Below are positions 7,327 to 16,038 of a stretch of DNA of 58,856 nucleotides, piece after piece. The notes under the pieces were generated by a model. The model saw only the letters and a program-made list of their open reading frames with translations, did no database searches and was not told the DNA's origin. The stretch is from positions 1-58,856 of IMG/VR virus record IMGVR_UViG_3300033183_000442; one strand, given 5' to 3'. The first letter of the stretch is position 1. Each line of letters starts with the position of its first letter. This DNA comes from a virus. A program made the translations under genes and the position numbers.

Positions 7327-9414
7327 TTAGATCAACCAAGTTTGCCCGGTTTCTATTTCAATGGCCAAAGGCAATGGAAAATCGTAGTTCCATTTGTTTT
7401 CGGCTTCCTTCAGTACATCCGTCATCGCCCAAGTAAGTGCGTCATGTACTAGATCGATTTCATCAGGATGCGTATCCACAACAATTGAATCATGGACGGT
7501 CAGGATCAGAAGTGATGTCAGATTCAAATCCTTAAATCTGCGATATGCTCGAACACAGGCCATCTGCACCAGATCATTGCCGAACCCTTGAACAGGATAG
7601 TTCACAACTTGAGTGGCATTACTGATCCGCCCGTTGCCATAACGTTTTGCATTTGGCCAATGATATTGCCGTCCCGATGGGGTTTGAACGATCCCATTTC
7701 GTATGACACCATCCATCAGTGATTTTTGATACTTCGCCAAGCCGCTGTAGATTACAAAAAACTGTTTGAAGTAATTTTGCACATGCTCAGGTTCACCCAT
7801 ACCCATGCCGCCATATAGCGGTGCGAATGTGAATGCCTTTGCCGCCTGACGCAGGTCCTTTGTCACTGCGCTGGGGTGGATGCGATTGATGATAGAAGCG
7901 GTTTGGCTGTGAACATCCTTGCCGTTTTCAATGTCATCCTTGATCTGGTTGTCCATCGACAATGCGCCCGCAACCCTGAATTCCAGTCCACTAAAATCCG
8001 CTTCTGTGATGATCCCGCCGTTGAAACGGGAAACAACGCATTTGCGGATTGGGAAACCCCGCTTGGGTTGGTTTTGGAAGTTGGGATTGGATGATGATAA
8101 GCGACCTGTTGCAGTCACACATTGATTAAAGTTGGTGTGAAGCAGGCCAGTTGGACGGGTCCATGTCTGTATGCCTTTGACAAAACTATCGAGGTAAACC
8201 GAAACCGCATTCAGACGGCTAATCTTGGTCAAAAACTCAACGGCTAGTTCGTTGCCTTTGTCCTGAGCTTGAGCGGCCAGCAGTTTGATGGTGGTTTTAT
8301 CGCATTTGAAACCGTTGATGCTTGCGTCACCAGGACCGAAGGGTACCAGCTTCAAGCCAGCAGTGGCCTTCAACTGCTCGTAAAGAGCGCCTTTGCCTGA
8401 ACAGGTTGGGCAACGGTTTTCGTTCTTGAACGGTTCACCATTCTTTTTGAACTTCCGAATTTTGCCCCGGCCATTACAGGTGCCACAACACTTCGCCTGC
8501 GTTTTCTTCACCACCTGTGTGGTGCGTCTAACCGCATTGGCAAATTGCGTTTTGGACATCTTTGGCGGCCGCAGGGGTTTACCGTTGGGGCCAATGCCGA
8601 TGTTGAACAGTTTCTGATGTTCATGGCGATCAACGACCATGCGGGAGTAAACGACCTTGGTCATGTCTGCGCCGCTGTTGAGGTTAATGGGTGTATCACC
8701 CATGACTTGCTCAACGATTTCATTGAGGCGCTTTTCCAGCTCAACCTTCTCAGCAGCAAACTCTGCCTCAACCTCGGCCAGCGCATCCATATCAACGTTT
8801 ATTCCGTTGCGTTCCATTTCGATGAGGCACTGCATCATGTCGTTGGACAATTCCAAGATCGATGTCAGGGATGCGTTTGCTTCCATCGCAAAATCATCCA
8901 TTTGCTTGAGGTAAATTTCTCCTGCAGCCCTGACATCCGCCTCAGCGTATTCGATCACAGTATCAAGAGGCATTGCCTCAAACCCAGTGCCGGATTTGAA
9001 CAACTCATCAACCAGATCGCTCTGCTTTCGGGTTGTATCCCGGCGTTCTGCCGTAGCCTTTAGCGAAATCTCCCGCCGCTGACCTTTGGACAGAACGTAT
9101 TCTCTGATCATTGTGCAGTGGATTTCAGGGGGCAGGGTGAACCCCATCTCCTTTAGCCACATCACATCAAACTTGGCGTTGTGCGCAATCAACACATCGG
9201 CCTGTTGCAACATATGTTCTAACAGGCTTCTGCAATCGGGGTCAGGCTTTTCATTGTGGTGAAACACAAGCGAAAACACCTCATCAACGGTGTCCCAGCC
9301 CAACATACCAAAGTGGGCTGAAACGCATTTATTATCGGGATTGAACGGGCTGTTATCCGTTTTACCGTCCAATCGTTGGACAGTTGTTTCAAGATCAAGA
9401 ACCAGCCGCTTCAT
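7327..9414 (-). CDS. DNA polymerase, family A, with 3'-5' exonuclease and zinc-finger insertion
   Basis: A 695-residue replicative polymerase. The proofreading exonuclease is at about 1-175, with D7/E9 (LDLET), H78-N79-x3-D83 and EADV near 160. The polymerase domain shows motif A (EADFSGLEFR, D473), motif B (R522-x3-K526-x7-Y534G) and motif C (H641-D642-S). Between the thumb helices, at about 305-345, lie two CxxCxGxG units (C310/C313 and C335/C338), as in the DnaJ zinc finger. That is the region in which T7 polymerase carries its thioredoxin-binding loop. The start overlaps the helicase stop as ATGA. It would replicate the phage genome together with the neighbouring helicase and primase. Confidence 0.95.
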   Translation of the reverse strand: MKRLVLDLETTVQRLDGKTDNSPFNPDNKCVSAHFGMLGWDTVDEVFSLVFHHNEKPDPDCRSLLEHMLQQADVLIAHNAKFDVMWLKEMGFTLPPEIHCTMIREYVLSKGQRREISLKATAERRDTTRKQSDLVDELFKSGTGFEAMPLDTVIEYAEADVRAAGEIYLKQMDDFAMEANASLTSILELSNDMMQCLIEMERNGINVDMDALAEVEAEFAAEKVELEKRLNEIVEQVMGDTPINLNSGADMTKVVYSRMVVDRHEHQKLFNIGIGPNGKPLRPPKMSKTQFANAVRRTTQVVKKTQAKCCGTCNGRGKIRKFKKNGEPFKNENRCPTCSGKGALYEQLKATAGLKLVPFGPGDASINGFKCDKTTIKLLAAQAQDKGNELAVEFLTKISRLNAVSVYLDSFVKGIQTWTRPTGLLHTNFNQCVTATGRLSSSNPNFQNQPKRGFPIRKCVVSRFNGGIITEADFSGLEFRVAGALSMDNQIKDDIENGKDVHSQTASIINRIHPSAVTKDLRQAAKAFTFAPLYGGMGMGEPEHVQNYFKQFFVIYSGLAKYQKSLMDGVIRNGIVQTPSGRQYHWPNAKRYGNGRISNATQVVNYPVQGFGNDLVQMACVRAYRRFKDLNLTSLLILTVHDSIVVDTHPDEIDLVHDALTWAMTDVLKEAENKWNYDFPLPLAIEIETGQTWLI

Positions 9415-10631
9415 GAACGATACCTCGATACCTCTGGTTCAATCAGAACTGGGATTGTCCCATGATAACCGCTCAATTTATTTTTACTGACCGTCAGGAA
9501 CCGAGTGTTATCGGGTTCGCCATCATCATTGTCACCGCTGTGTTTACCGATGCCAATGATCAGATCCGCTTCTGCGGCTTTGCCAGTTTTTGATCCCTCA
9601 GCCATTGAGAAATCAACCCTGGTTTTGCCCTCCGCATCGGCAGATGCCTGAGAGATACCGATCAATGCACATTGGTGCCGCTTGGCCAGTTCCCGTAATC
9701 GCCGATATAATTCTCGGAACCGTTCATGGGTGGCATTGTAATGGCCGGATACGCCAACCTTATCCGCCTGATCTATAACCAGCACATCGGGCTTCATCTT
9801 GCGGCAGTAGGCGTCGATGCGATCTAAATCCCAATCCACAACGTCCTTCATCTCCAAGTTATCCTTGGCACAGAAGAAGCCACTGACGGCCTTTTTGGGA
9901 TCAGCGATGACCTGATGGATATCCATCCCAGCCGCAGCTTGATAGGCCCTCAGCATAGTGCGCTCGGTATCTTCCTCATTGCCGAGGTAAACCACCTTGG
10001 CGCCCTGATCACAGAAGCCACCTGGGCCAGCCATCAACGACACAAGAAACGCCGTTTTACCTGTTTCTGGTCGAGCGAGTAGAACCATAAATTCGCCTGG
10101 GCCGATGCCGTAGACACAGGTGCTAAGGCTGTTGATGTTGAACTGCCAACGGGAAGCGTTGGAAGATCGCTTGAGCAGGGTGGGCAGGTCCTTGGTGGTG
10201 GTATCACCAAAATCATCCGGCAGATAACTATCAGCCACCCGTTCCATTAATGCCTGCAACTGCGTCATCGCATTGGTTTCGCCTTCAGATAGGCGGATAC
10301 CAAGGTCAGCGATTTGGCGACCAGTTTCCTTGCGCCACAGTTTTTCGATTACATCTGTCGCAATGTCTTGGCTGTAGGGTTGAGCATTTTTCAGATCGGA
10401 AATTACGTCTTGAAAATCGGCTCGTTCAGCATTTGTTGCAACAGGGTTGTCAGCGACCCATAGGGCCAGAATTTCGTCGGGAAGAATGTCATGTTGGTAT
10501 TTGGTATGGGCTTGGCCCAGAATGTCATAAACCTCCGCAGCATCGTCGCTAAAGATGGATCGCTTTAAACGATTGCGATTGCTCTTGTAACTGTCCGTTG
10601 CGAGGAGGGTGGCAAGTAATTGCATTTCCAT
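9411..10631 (-). CDS. Replicative DNA helicase, DnaB-type
   Basis: A RecA-fold helicase of about 406 residues. The Walker A motif is ARPETGKTAF (about residue 190), Walker B is VLVIDQADKVG, and a following QCALIGISQ strand and a late KNKLSGYHG segment match the DnaB C-terminal domain. There is no zinc-finger primase domain at the N-terminus, so unlike T7 gp4 the primase is a separate gene (11320-12105). The start at ATGGAAATG has GGAGGG 7 nt upstream and is preferred over the ATG 18 codons earlier, which would include the ribosome-binding site. It unwinds DNA for the coupled polymerase gene. Confidence 0.92.
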   Translation of the reverse strand: MEMQLLATLLATDSYKSNRNRLKRSIFSDDAAEVYDILGQAHTKYQHDILPDEILALWVADNPVATNAERADFQDVISDLKNAQPYSQDIATDVIEKLWRKETGRQIADLGIRLSEGETNAMTQLQALMERVADSYLPDDFGDTTTKDLPTLLKRSSNASRWQFNINSLSTCVYGIGPGEFMVLLARPETGKTAFLVSLMAGPGGFCDQGAKVVYLGNEEDTERTMLRAYQAAAGMDIHQVIADPKKAVSGFFCAKDNLEMKDVVDWDLDRIDAYCRKMKPDVLVIDQADKVGVSGHYNATHERFRELYRRLRELAKRHQCALIGISQASADAEGKTRVDFSMAEGSKTGKAAEADLIIGIGKHSGDNDDGEPDNTRFLTVSKNKLSGYHGTIPVLIEPEVSRYRS

Positions 10632-10735
10632 ATCATGGCCCTCCAATTTATTGGTGAATATATTGGATACCAAAACATGAGGCAAAAATAAAGCCCCAAT
10701 CTTGCGATCAGGGCTTAAAATTTTTTGCGCTGGGC

Positions 10736-11257
10736 TTAGGCTGGATGTTTGCCGCCCCAGTTAGCAGTTGACTGGGTCGAGTTCTGTCTCCAAGTTTCTT
10801 CCCGCAGTTTGATCTCGATCAACATGCCACCCTTGTCCCGCTCCAAATCTCTTACAAATTGGTTTTGCAGAACTTTTGGTAATCGATTGATTGGCATAGT
10901 TGTGAATTTGGCCGCTTCCTTTTCCTCAAGGCACTCCAACCACACTTCTTTTTCATCATATCCCCTTACTTGGAACATCATGAACTTGGTTGATGTAGCG
11001 TAACTGCCCCGAGTACCTCTGAATACGATTTGATTCAAATCACCTGTGGCACCTCTGCGTTCTTGCATTGGCATATCAGCCTGATCCAGTGTGATTGTTA
11101 CTTTTTCAGCAACTTCGGGATGTGTATCCGCTAAGTAGTCTTCAAACTGTTTGCTGAATTCTTTCAAGGCTTTTTTGAATAGATAGGCTTCATCAATTCC
11201 ACCCTCTAATTCGATGTCGTACACAATTACGCCTCTATACGGCTTTCCTTCAGACAT
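10736..11257 (-). CDS. Hypothetical early protein between primase and helicase
   Basis: A 173-residue soluble protein with no family that I recognise. The first half has alternating beta and amphipathic helix character (RGVIVYDIELEGG, then KALKEFSKQFEDYL); the C-terminus is polar (STQSTANWGGKHPA). GTGAGGA precedes the ATG. Its place between primase and helicase suggests a replication accessory role, but nothing in the sequence shows one. Confidence 0.7.
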   Translation of the reverse strand: MSEGKPYRGVIVYDIELEGGIDEAYLFKKALKEFSKQFEDYLADTHPEVAEKVTITLDQADMPMQERRGATGDLNQIVFRGTRGSYATSTKFMMFQVRGYDEKEVWLECLEEKEAAKFTTMPINRLPKVLQNQFVRDLERDKGGMLIEIKLREETWRQNSTQSTANWGGKHPA

Positions 11258-11319
11258 ATTTCCTCACTCTACCCTATGCAGGGTTTGCTCCATACTTGGT
11301 CAGCGGTTTATTGTTATGA

Positions 11320-12105
11320 TTAGATCCGCAGTATTTGTTTCAGTTCGCTGGTTGAACACTCTTTCGGGTCCTTGCCTGTTATCCGTAAACGGATATCGCC
11401 TCGTAGTTTTTTTGTTATAGCCAATGCCTTCCTGGAGGCATCGTTGTCTAACACTATATACACCTGTTTATAACTTTGTAAATTATTTTCTAATATATTG
11501 GTTAAATTAGTTCCCAATAATGCAACACCTGTTAATCCATCAATTCTGGAAACAGAGCAGGCGCTTGCAACATCTTCCACAGCAACTGCTATATCAGTGT
11601 CACCAACGGTGATGCCTGAACTGACATCGCCATATGAAATCCACTTGGGGCCGTATCCACCTAGGGCGGGGATAACTCTACCCACAGCGCCTGAATTATC
11701 ATTGTTGTAAAACAGCACTCGTTTTTCCCGAGGCGCATAGCGGACTTTGATCAGCCCTGCTTCGACGGCCTCAAGGGAGTTGGTGCTGATGAGGTATTTG
11801 CGCACTTCTGACTGATGGTCAAAGTGTGTGGTAATTTCAGGGACTGGTAGATTACGAGCGATGCGTTTAACGCTTCGATCTTTAGCAAGCGAATTCTTGG
11901 CTGCTTCAATTGATCTGTCGCCATCGTATTTCCCTCGGACGGTGCAAGATGCCCGGAAACAATTCCATAGGATTTCACCAGTTGCAAGGCGATCCACTGT
12001 GAACTTTTTATAACCGCCGCAGAACGGGCAATTCATGGTCCTGTGTTCACCCACCTTCATGTGGAGTTGTTTAACGATGTTGAGTTGTTCTGGATATGAA
12101 AACAT
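11320..12105 (-). CDS. DNA primase (zinc-finger plus TOPRIM)
   Basis: A 261-residue primase similar in layout to the N-terminal half of T7 gp4. The N-terminal zinc ribbon is C26-x2-C29 (NCPFCGG) and C49-x4-C54 (NCFRASC). A TOPRIM domain follows: AVAVEDVASACS with the conserved glutamate and VYIVLDNDASRKA with the DxD. It makes RNA primers for the phage replisome. It stands alone rather than fused to the helicase located two genes downstream. Confidence 0.9.
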   Translation of the reverse strand: MFSYPEQLNIVKQLHMKVGEHRTMNCPFCGGYKKFTVDRLATGEILWNCFRASCTVRGKYDGDRSIEAAKNSLAKDRSVKRIARNLPVPEITTHFDHQSEVRKYLISTNSLEAVEAGLIKVRYAPREKRVLFYNNDNSGAVGRVIPALGGYGPKWISYGDVSSGITVGDTDIAVAVEDVASACSVSRIDGLTGVALLGTNLTNILENNLQSYKQVYIVLDNDASRKALAITKKLRGDIRLRITGKDPKECSTSELKQILRI

Positions 12106-12165
12106 GTCTGAGAATCCGAGGCCCCGCCTGGTAGGAGGTCAGACGGGGCCGGAGGTTGCGGTGGG

Positions 12166-12633
12166 TTAGGCCGCAGGTGTTGGCAGCATCAGCCGATCAT
12201 AATCATACAGCTCTTGGAAAATCGTAATGATTTCCATTGGCAGGTATTTTAGCGGATACGAATGATGTTCACCGTCGAAGTATTTGCCGCCAAAATCTTG
12301 GCCAATGGTGTCCACATAAAATGCTTCCACCATGATCCCTTCGTCGGTGAGGATTTCATAGGCGCCAAGTGGTGCCGCCCATGGGCTTTCAAACTGAAGG
12401 TTCAGCGTCACCACACCTTCATCGAAGTACAGATCATCGTTGTCGATCAGGTCAGGGTATGGGTCCCGAATATCCCATTTTGTACCCCATGCCTCTATTG
12501 CCCGATCAGCGGCAAATCTCGACAGCGGTTTGATCTCCTGGAGGAAACGGCCCTCCCGGGCCGCTCCGGCTAGGCAAGCAAGACGATTTCTCGGTCCGAC
12601 CAGACGCAAAATGTTATCAACCATGTTTGGCAT
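12166..12633 (-). CDS. Api92-like (DUF1281-type) protein
   Basis: A 155-residue protein starting MPNMVDNILRLVGP, the N-terminal signature of Api92-like ferredoxin-fold proteins, with the family's central tryptophans (AWGTKWDIRDPYP, FESPWAAPLGAYEIL). These are common in phages and plasmids, and their function is unknown. GGGGGATCG precedes the ATG. The 60-bp gap below it holds a GC-rich imperfect hairpin (GGCCCCGTCTGA/TCAGACGGGGCC around 12119-12149), possibly a weak terminator or attenuator inside the operon. Confidence 0.75.
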   Translation of the reverse strand: MPNMVDNILRLVGPRNRLACLAGAAREGRFLQEIKPLSRFAADRAIEAWGTKWDIRDPYPDLIDNDDLYFDEGVVTLNLQFESPWAAPLGAYEILTDEGIMVEAFYVDTIGQDFGGKYFDGEHHSYPLKYLPMEIITIFQELYDYDRLMLPTPAA

Positions 12634-12634
12634 A

Positions 12635-13126
12635 TTAGCGATCCCCCGTTACTGCGGGTTTCGCTTCGAAGCGTAAACCAAGTTCGCTGCGGATGACTGA
12701 CAACGGTTTCCCGCAATCCAATGCCTCTGCACCCAGACCAAGAGTGTAGCACTCATTAAACGCATCCAGGACATTTTCTGGGTCAATTCGGGCGTCCCAC
12801 ATTTGGAACTGCCCATTGTTGTATTCACACAGAAAATTGCGATCCCGTTCAAAGCTGTAAGTGTGCAGCCCTGCCAGTTGCCCTTCGATTTTGCGAAAGG
12901 CCCCCAGAAGGATGTCGGTGCTTTGAAAATGCGCCTTAAGTACTGAGTATTCTTGGTCGAAGCCAGGTATTTGAACTCTGGTTTTGTAGGGTTCAACCCA
13001 AACGTTGCCAGATTCAATGTGACTGCCGCCGATACGAAATTTACGCATTTTCGTAGCAATTTTCTCGACCTGCTCTCGTTCGCCGATAGCATTGATCATG
13101 TTCTGTACAAGCGTAAAATCAAGCAT
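12635..13126 (-). CDS. Hypothetical early protein
   Basis: A protein of about 163 residues starting MLDFTLVQNM, with GGGGAGG 5 nt upstream (preferred over an ATG six codons earlier). It contains a stretch (KIATKMRKFRIGG, LGAFRKIEGQLAG) without known motifs. It overlaps the DUF932-like gene by 8 nt, so it is translationally coupled within the operon. Confidence 0.68.
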   Translation of the reverse strand: MLDFTLVQNMINAIGEREQVEKIATKMRKFRIGGSHIESGNVWVEPYKTRVQIPGFDQEYSVLKAHFQSTDILLGAFRKIEGQLAGLHTYSFERDRNFLCEYNNGQFQMWDARIDPENVLDAFNECYTLGLGAEALDCGKPLSVIRSELGLRFEAKPAVTGDR

Positions 13127-14069
13127 AGAAACCTCCCCGTCCAAAGAAGAATGGTGATGAAACTAGGCCAGCCATCCACTTTTTACGAAGGGCCAAAGTT
13201 TCACCAACATTATCTGCCTTAGCAGCGTTTTTGACGGGGAATGCTTCAGCGTCACATGCATAATCTGCAACCGCCATCATAAAGGCGAACTTGTTGGTTC
13301 CCATTTCTGGGACCGTCACCTGAATGTACTGATCAAGAATGTCCGCAATGACTGTGTCCGTCATTTTGGTGTACATCTCCAAAGCGTTGCGACATTGCTC
13401 AAGATTTACCTTGTGATCCGCAAGTTCCTGAAGTGCCTGCACCGCTTTTGGGAATTCCATGAGCGTATAACGCAAATGCGCTTCAATCGGTTCAGGCCCG
13501 AAGTTACCGACATGACGCTGGCTCTTTGCTGCCTTATTACCAAAACTCAGGATGTTACCTGTGGTCTCGCACTCAGCACCCATAATGGTGATTACCGCAT
13601 TTTGTGCGGCGTTTTTCACCATAATTACAGGGCTGCAATGTGTTTCCCAACCATTTGCAGTTTTAAGTTTGAAACGAAAATCCTTCAGTTTCAAACGCAA
13701 CTCGTTGTAAGCGTAGCCATTCTCTACGATTTCATCGAGTGTCACATTCTGCAAAAATTTGGGCGGAAGCAATTTTTCCAGCGCATCAGTGATGATGCCA
13801 TACAGTTCGCCGTTTGGCACAGGTCTGTATTTGTCATCTACTAAGTAGATTGGATCGCCAGTTTCTGCATTGCATAGCAAATTGTTGGGTAAACCTCTGC
13901 GATCTTCGAGGAGTTCAGCGAACCCCATGTCATTGAGCGCATAAACGCCTTTGAAGGTCAGTCCATAATCTGCGATAGTTAGTGCAGGAAATTTTGCCTT
14001 CAGGTCTTTTTCCTGCGGGTTTGCAGCGACAGGCGCTGTTTGCGGATACTTGTGTGTCTGCATATTCAT
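13119..14069 (-). CDS. DUF932-like phage protein
   Basis: About 316 residues. The pattern LVDDKYRPVPNGELYGII and the following mixed alpha/beta body resemble the phage/plasmid DUF932 family, whose members are often annotated as phage/plasmid-like proteins of unknown activity. I start it at MNMQTHKYPQ because GGAGAAC lies 9 nt upstream; the ATG 19 codons earlier lacks a site. The downstream gene starts inside its last codons. Confidence 0.65.
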   Translation of the reverse strand: MNMQTHKYPQTAPVAANPQEKDLKAKFPALTIADYGLTFKGVYALNDMGFAELLEDRRGLPNNLLCNAETGDPIYLVDDKYRPVPNGELYGIITDALEKLLPPKFLQNVTLDEIVENGYAYNELRLKLKDFRFKLKTANGWETHCSPVIMVKNAAQNAVITIMGAECETTGNILSFGNKAAKSQRHVGNFGPEPIEAHLRYTLMEFPKAVQALQELADHKVNLEQCRNALEMYTKMTDTVIADILDQYIQVTVPEMGTNKFAFMMAVADYACDAEAFPVKNAAKADNVGETLALRKKWMAGLVSSPFFFGRGGFYA

Positions 14070-14160
14070 TTGTAATAGTTCTCCGGTACTTGGGCTACTT
14101 TGGCCCGTTGAAGTGTGCGAGGGCACTCATTGCCCCCGCTTTTGGATTGGTTGGCGCTGG

Positions 14161-14376
14161 TTAGGCGCCGCAGTCGGTTCGCTGGATAAGATTGCGAAAC
14201 TTGACTGGTGCCGTTGTGGCGGACTTTTGTGACAGTTCGATGACGGTTTTGTAACAGTTTTGTGAAATGTGCTGGTTCTCATAACCTAATGGTCTCAGGC
14301 CCACCAATGTTTTCAATGGTTTAGCTTTCAGTGCGCTGCCAGTGTATTCACAAAAATATTCAAATCCCTTCGTCAT
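14161..14376 (-). CDS. Hypothetical small early protein
   Basis: A 71-residue protein with three cysteines (FEYFCEYTG, QNCYKTV, TDCGA) and basic character. No domain is recognised. The initiation region (AAGTGACAAAAAATG) has only a weak ribosome-binding site, but the gene follows the previous stop by 10 nt in a packed operon. Confidence 0.5.
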   Translation of the reverse strand: MTKGFEYFCEYTGSALKAKPLKTLVGLRPLGYENQHISQNCYKTVIELSQKSATTAPVKFRNLIQRTDCGA

Positions 14377-14386
14377 TTTTTGTCAC

Positions 14387-14539
14387 TTAGCCGGGTTTTC
14401 TGCCATATTTTCGACGGATTTCGTCTTCATTGGCCAATAACCAAGCAATCTGTTCCCGAATTTCGTCTTCAAAACGTTGTTCGGCAGTGCGCTCTCCAAA
14501 TAATCGGTCAAGCGACTTGGGTCGTTTGGGTGTTTCCAT
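14387..14539 (-). CDS. Hypothetical 50-aa protein overlapping the recombinase
   Basis: A 50-residue charged, helical protein (METPKRPKSLDRLFGERTAE..., then EIREQIAWLLANEDEIRRKYG). An ideal AGGAGAAATAC precedes its ATG, which overlaps the 3' end of the recombinase gene by 32 nt. It resembles a small regulatory or accessory protein and could be co-expressed with the recombinase. No known family is recognised. Confidence 0.6.
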   Translation of the reverse strand: METPKRPKSLDRLFGERTAEQRFEDEIREQIAWLLANEDEIRRKYGRKPG

Positions 14540-15641
14540 GTATTTCTCCTGTGTTGTTTATACGCTTCTGTTGAGCCGCCGCAGCCATGGCGGATGTTGG
14601 CACAACGTAGGTGGACACAACCTGGCGGGATTTATGTCCAGTGACGGATCTGATCTCATCCTCGGTACAACCGCTTTCGCCTAAGACGGTTGCACCTGAA
14701 CGGCGCAGATCAGACAGTTTCAACTCTTCGGGCAATCCTGCCTTAGAGCGGATGAAGGCGGCTTTCTTGCGGTACAAGCGTTCGCTATACTGCTGTCCAG
14801 TCACTTCATATGGGGCAATGACATCGTCAAGTTGCTGGTTGGAGCGACCTGAGATCATTGTCATGCGTTGGGATAGAGCAGGGGTGGCGGGTATCTTTAC
14901 TGCCGCACCAGTTTTAGCCTGCTGAATAAAAAACGCCCCATCATTGTATGCAGACCAGCGTAAGCTGCGACAATCGATAGGGCGTTGGCATAATTCGTAT
15001 GCCATCAGTGCAATTGTGCCGATGCTTGGTATTCCACAGGCATCGGCGGTATCTATAAACGTCCGGAGATCATTAGGTGTCCAACGGACGGAGCGGGAAG
15101 GGGCTTGAGCAAGCCGAATGCCGCTGAATGGGTTTTTGATCAGCAATTCCATGTAAATTGCGCAATCCCAAACCGCAGACATGATGTTTATGGCGGTATT
15201 TGCGTAATTGATGGAATTGGTCGTTACCAACGCTGCATACAGCTTCTCGCCATATGCAACGTTGATATCGGTTGCGCTGGATAGATTGCGCATTGGTTGC
15301 AACCCATCGGGCGTCATTGTGGACACTGTATTAATAACGCTGCGATAGGTGCGACGACTGCCAGGCTTTAGCGAAGCCCAGCGGCTAGAAGCAAAGTAAG
15401 CGTCCAAGACATCTGCGTAAGAGGTAACCGCAGATTTAGCAGGGGAAGGAGAGAAACCCGTCTTTTTATACGCTTGAAATGCTTCGTCAGCCGCTTGGCA
15501 CTTCGCAAGTGCTGTAGGGAAATCAGCACACACCTCGAACGAATAGCCAAGTGCCTTCTGAAGAGATGCGCTTGGAGAAAACGCATAACGGCTGTCTCCC
15601 GATGCCGTCTGGTAAGTCTTCAGATATTTCACTTTGGCCAT
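14508..15641 (-). CDS. Second tyrosine recombinase, first gene of early operon
   Basis: A 377-residue tyrosine recombinase distinct from the attL integrase. An N-terminal SAM-like core-binding domain is at about 70-170. The catalytic domain shows an arginine in YELCQRPID (about R220), LRRSGAT (R313, with S instead of the usual H two residues before the RR), VTGHKSRQ (H346) and the probable nucleophile in STYV (Y355). GGAGGG lies 4 nt before the chosen ATG (MAKVKYLK); an ATG ten codons earlier exists. It lies immediately after the early promoter, far from attL/attR, and no second att pair is seen, so it may act on another site, resolve multimers or regulate. Confidence 0.88.
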   Translation of the reverse strand: MAKVKYLKTYQTASGDSRYAFSPSASLQKALGYSFEVCADFPTALAKCQAADEAFQAYKKTGFSPSPAKSAVTSYADVLDAYFASSRWASLKPGSRRTYRSVINTVSTMTPDGLQPMRNLSSATDINVAYGEKLYAALVTTNSINYANTAINIMSAVWDCAIYMELLIKNPFSGIRLAQAPSRSVRWTPNDLRTFIDTADACGIPSIGTIALMAYELCQRPIDCRSLRWSAYNDGAFFIQQAKTGAAVKIPATPALSQRMTMISGRSNQQLDDVIAPYEVTGQQYSERLYRKKAAFIRSKAGLPEELKLSDLRRSGATVLGESGCTEDEIRSVTGHKSRQVVSTYVVPTSAMAAAAQQKRINNTGEIHGNTQTTQVA

Positions 15642-15669
15642 TTCGCCCTCCAGCAGTTGTTGCCCCACC

Positions 15670-15699
15670 ATTACATCACAGTCGATCTACATCTGTCAA
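15670..15699 (-). promoter_or_regulatory. Sigma70-type promoter of the leftward early operon
   Basis: On the minus strand TTGACA (15699-15694) and TGTAAT (15675-15670) are separated by 18 bp, 11 of 12 matches to the sigma70 consensus. The next gene is the second recombinase, whose ATG is about 20 nt beyond the expected start site. This is the obvious promoter for the 14-kb operon reading left. Confidence 0.7.
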
Positions 15700-16038
15700 A
15701 ATGAAATGCAATATGAATATATTGGCAAAAAAATTCATTCATAAAACGTCAGATAGGACGACAATTTGATTACTTCAAGGTAGAATCGGAAAAAGCCCTT
15801 AAAACATGGCAAAAATTACTCGGGCGTCAAGCGTATGTATATACCTTATATATAGAGAGTGCTTAAATACAGATTGTGTTGAGGTGTAATATTAGTGCAC
15901 TTCATAGTGCATTTTATAAATTCACCAATAAATTCAAAAAGCTTGAATTTAAATTAAAAACAAAAGAATCTTTCGCTACGGCCCTTGCCTGACCAGCAAA
16001 CAAACGGGCCGCAACATATCCAGCGAAAGGAGGCCCCA
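15700..16038. promoter_or_regulatory. Divergent intergenic control region
   Basis: About 340 bp without a gene between the leftward early operon and the rightward DUF7227 operon. It is AT-rich and holds several possible regulator sites: a direct repeat AGTGCA-CTTCAT-AGTGCA (about 15893-15910), the 8-bp palindrome GTATATAC (15837-15844), and ATTCACCAATAAATT (15920-15934), which also occurs before the helicase gene on the other strand. No clear promoter was seen for the rightward genes. A lysis-lysogeny operator would be expected in such a place, but none is proven. Confidence 0.45.

Noticed and set aside
8545-9063. 172-aa plus-strand frame opposite the polymerase
   Set aside because: It is the antisense of conserved polymerase coding sequence, with no start signal.
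13395-13844. 149-aa plus-strand frame opposite the DUF932-like gene
   Set aside because: Antisense shadow within a coupled operon gene.
14161-15671. Second recombinase as mark of a nested mobile element
   Set aside because: No second direct-repeat pair, tRNA fragment or transposase was seen, and the gene is coupled to the next early gene.
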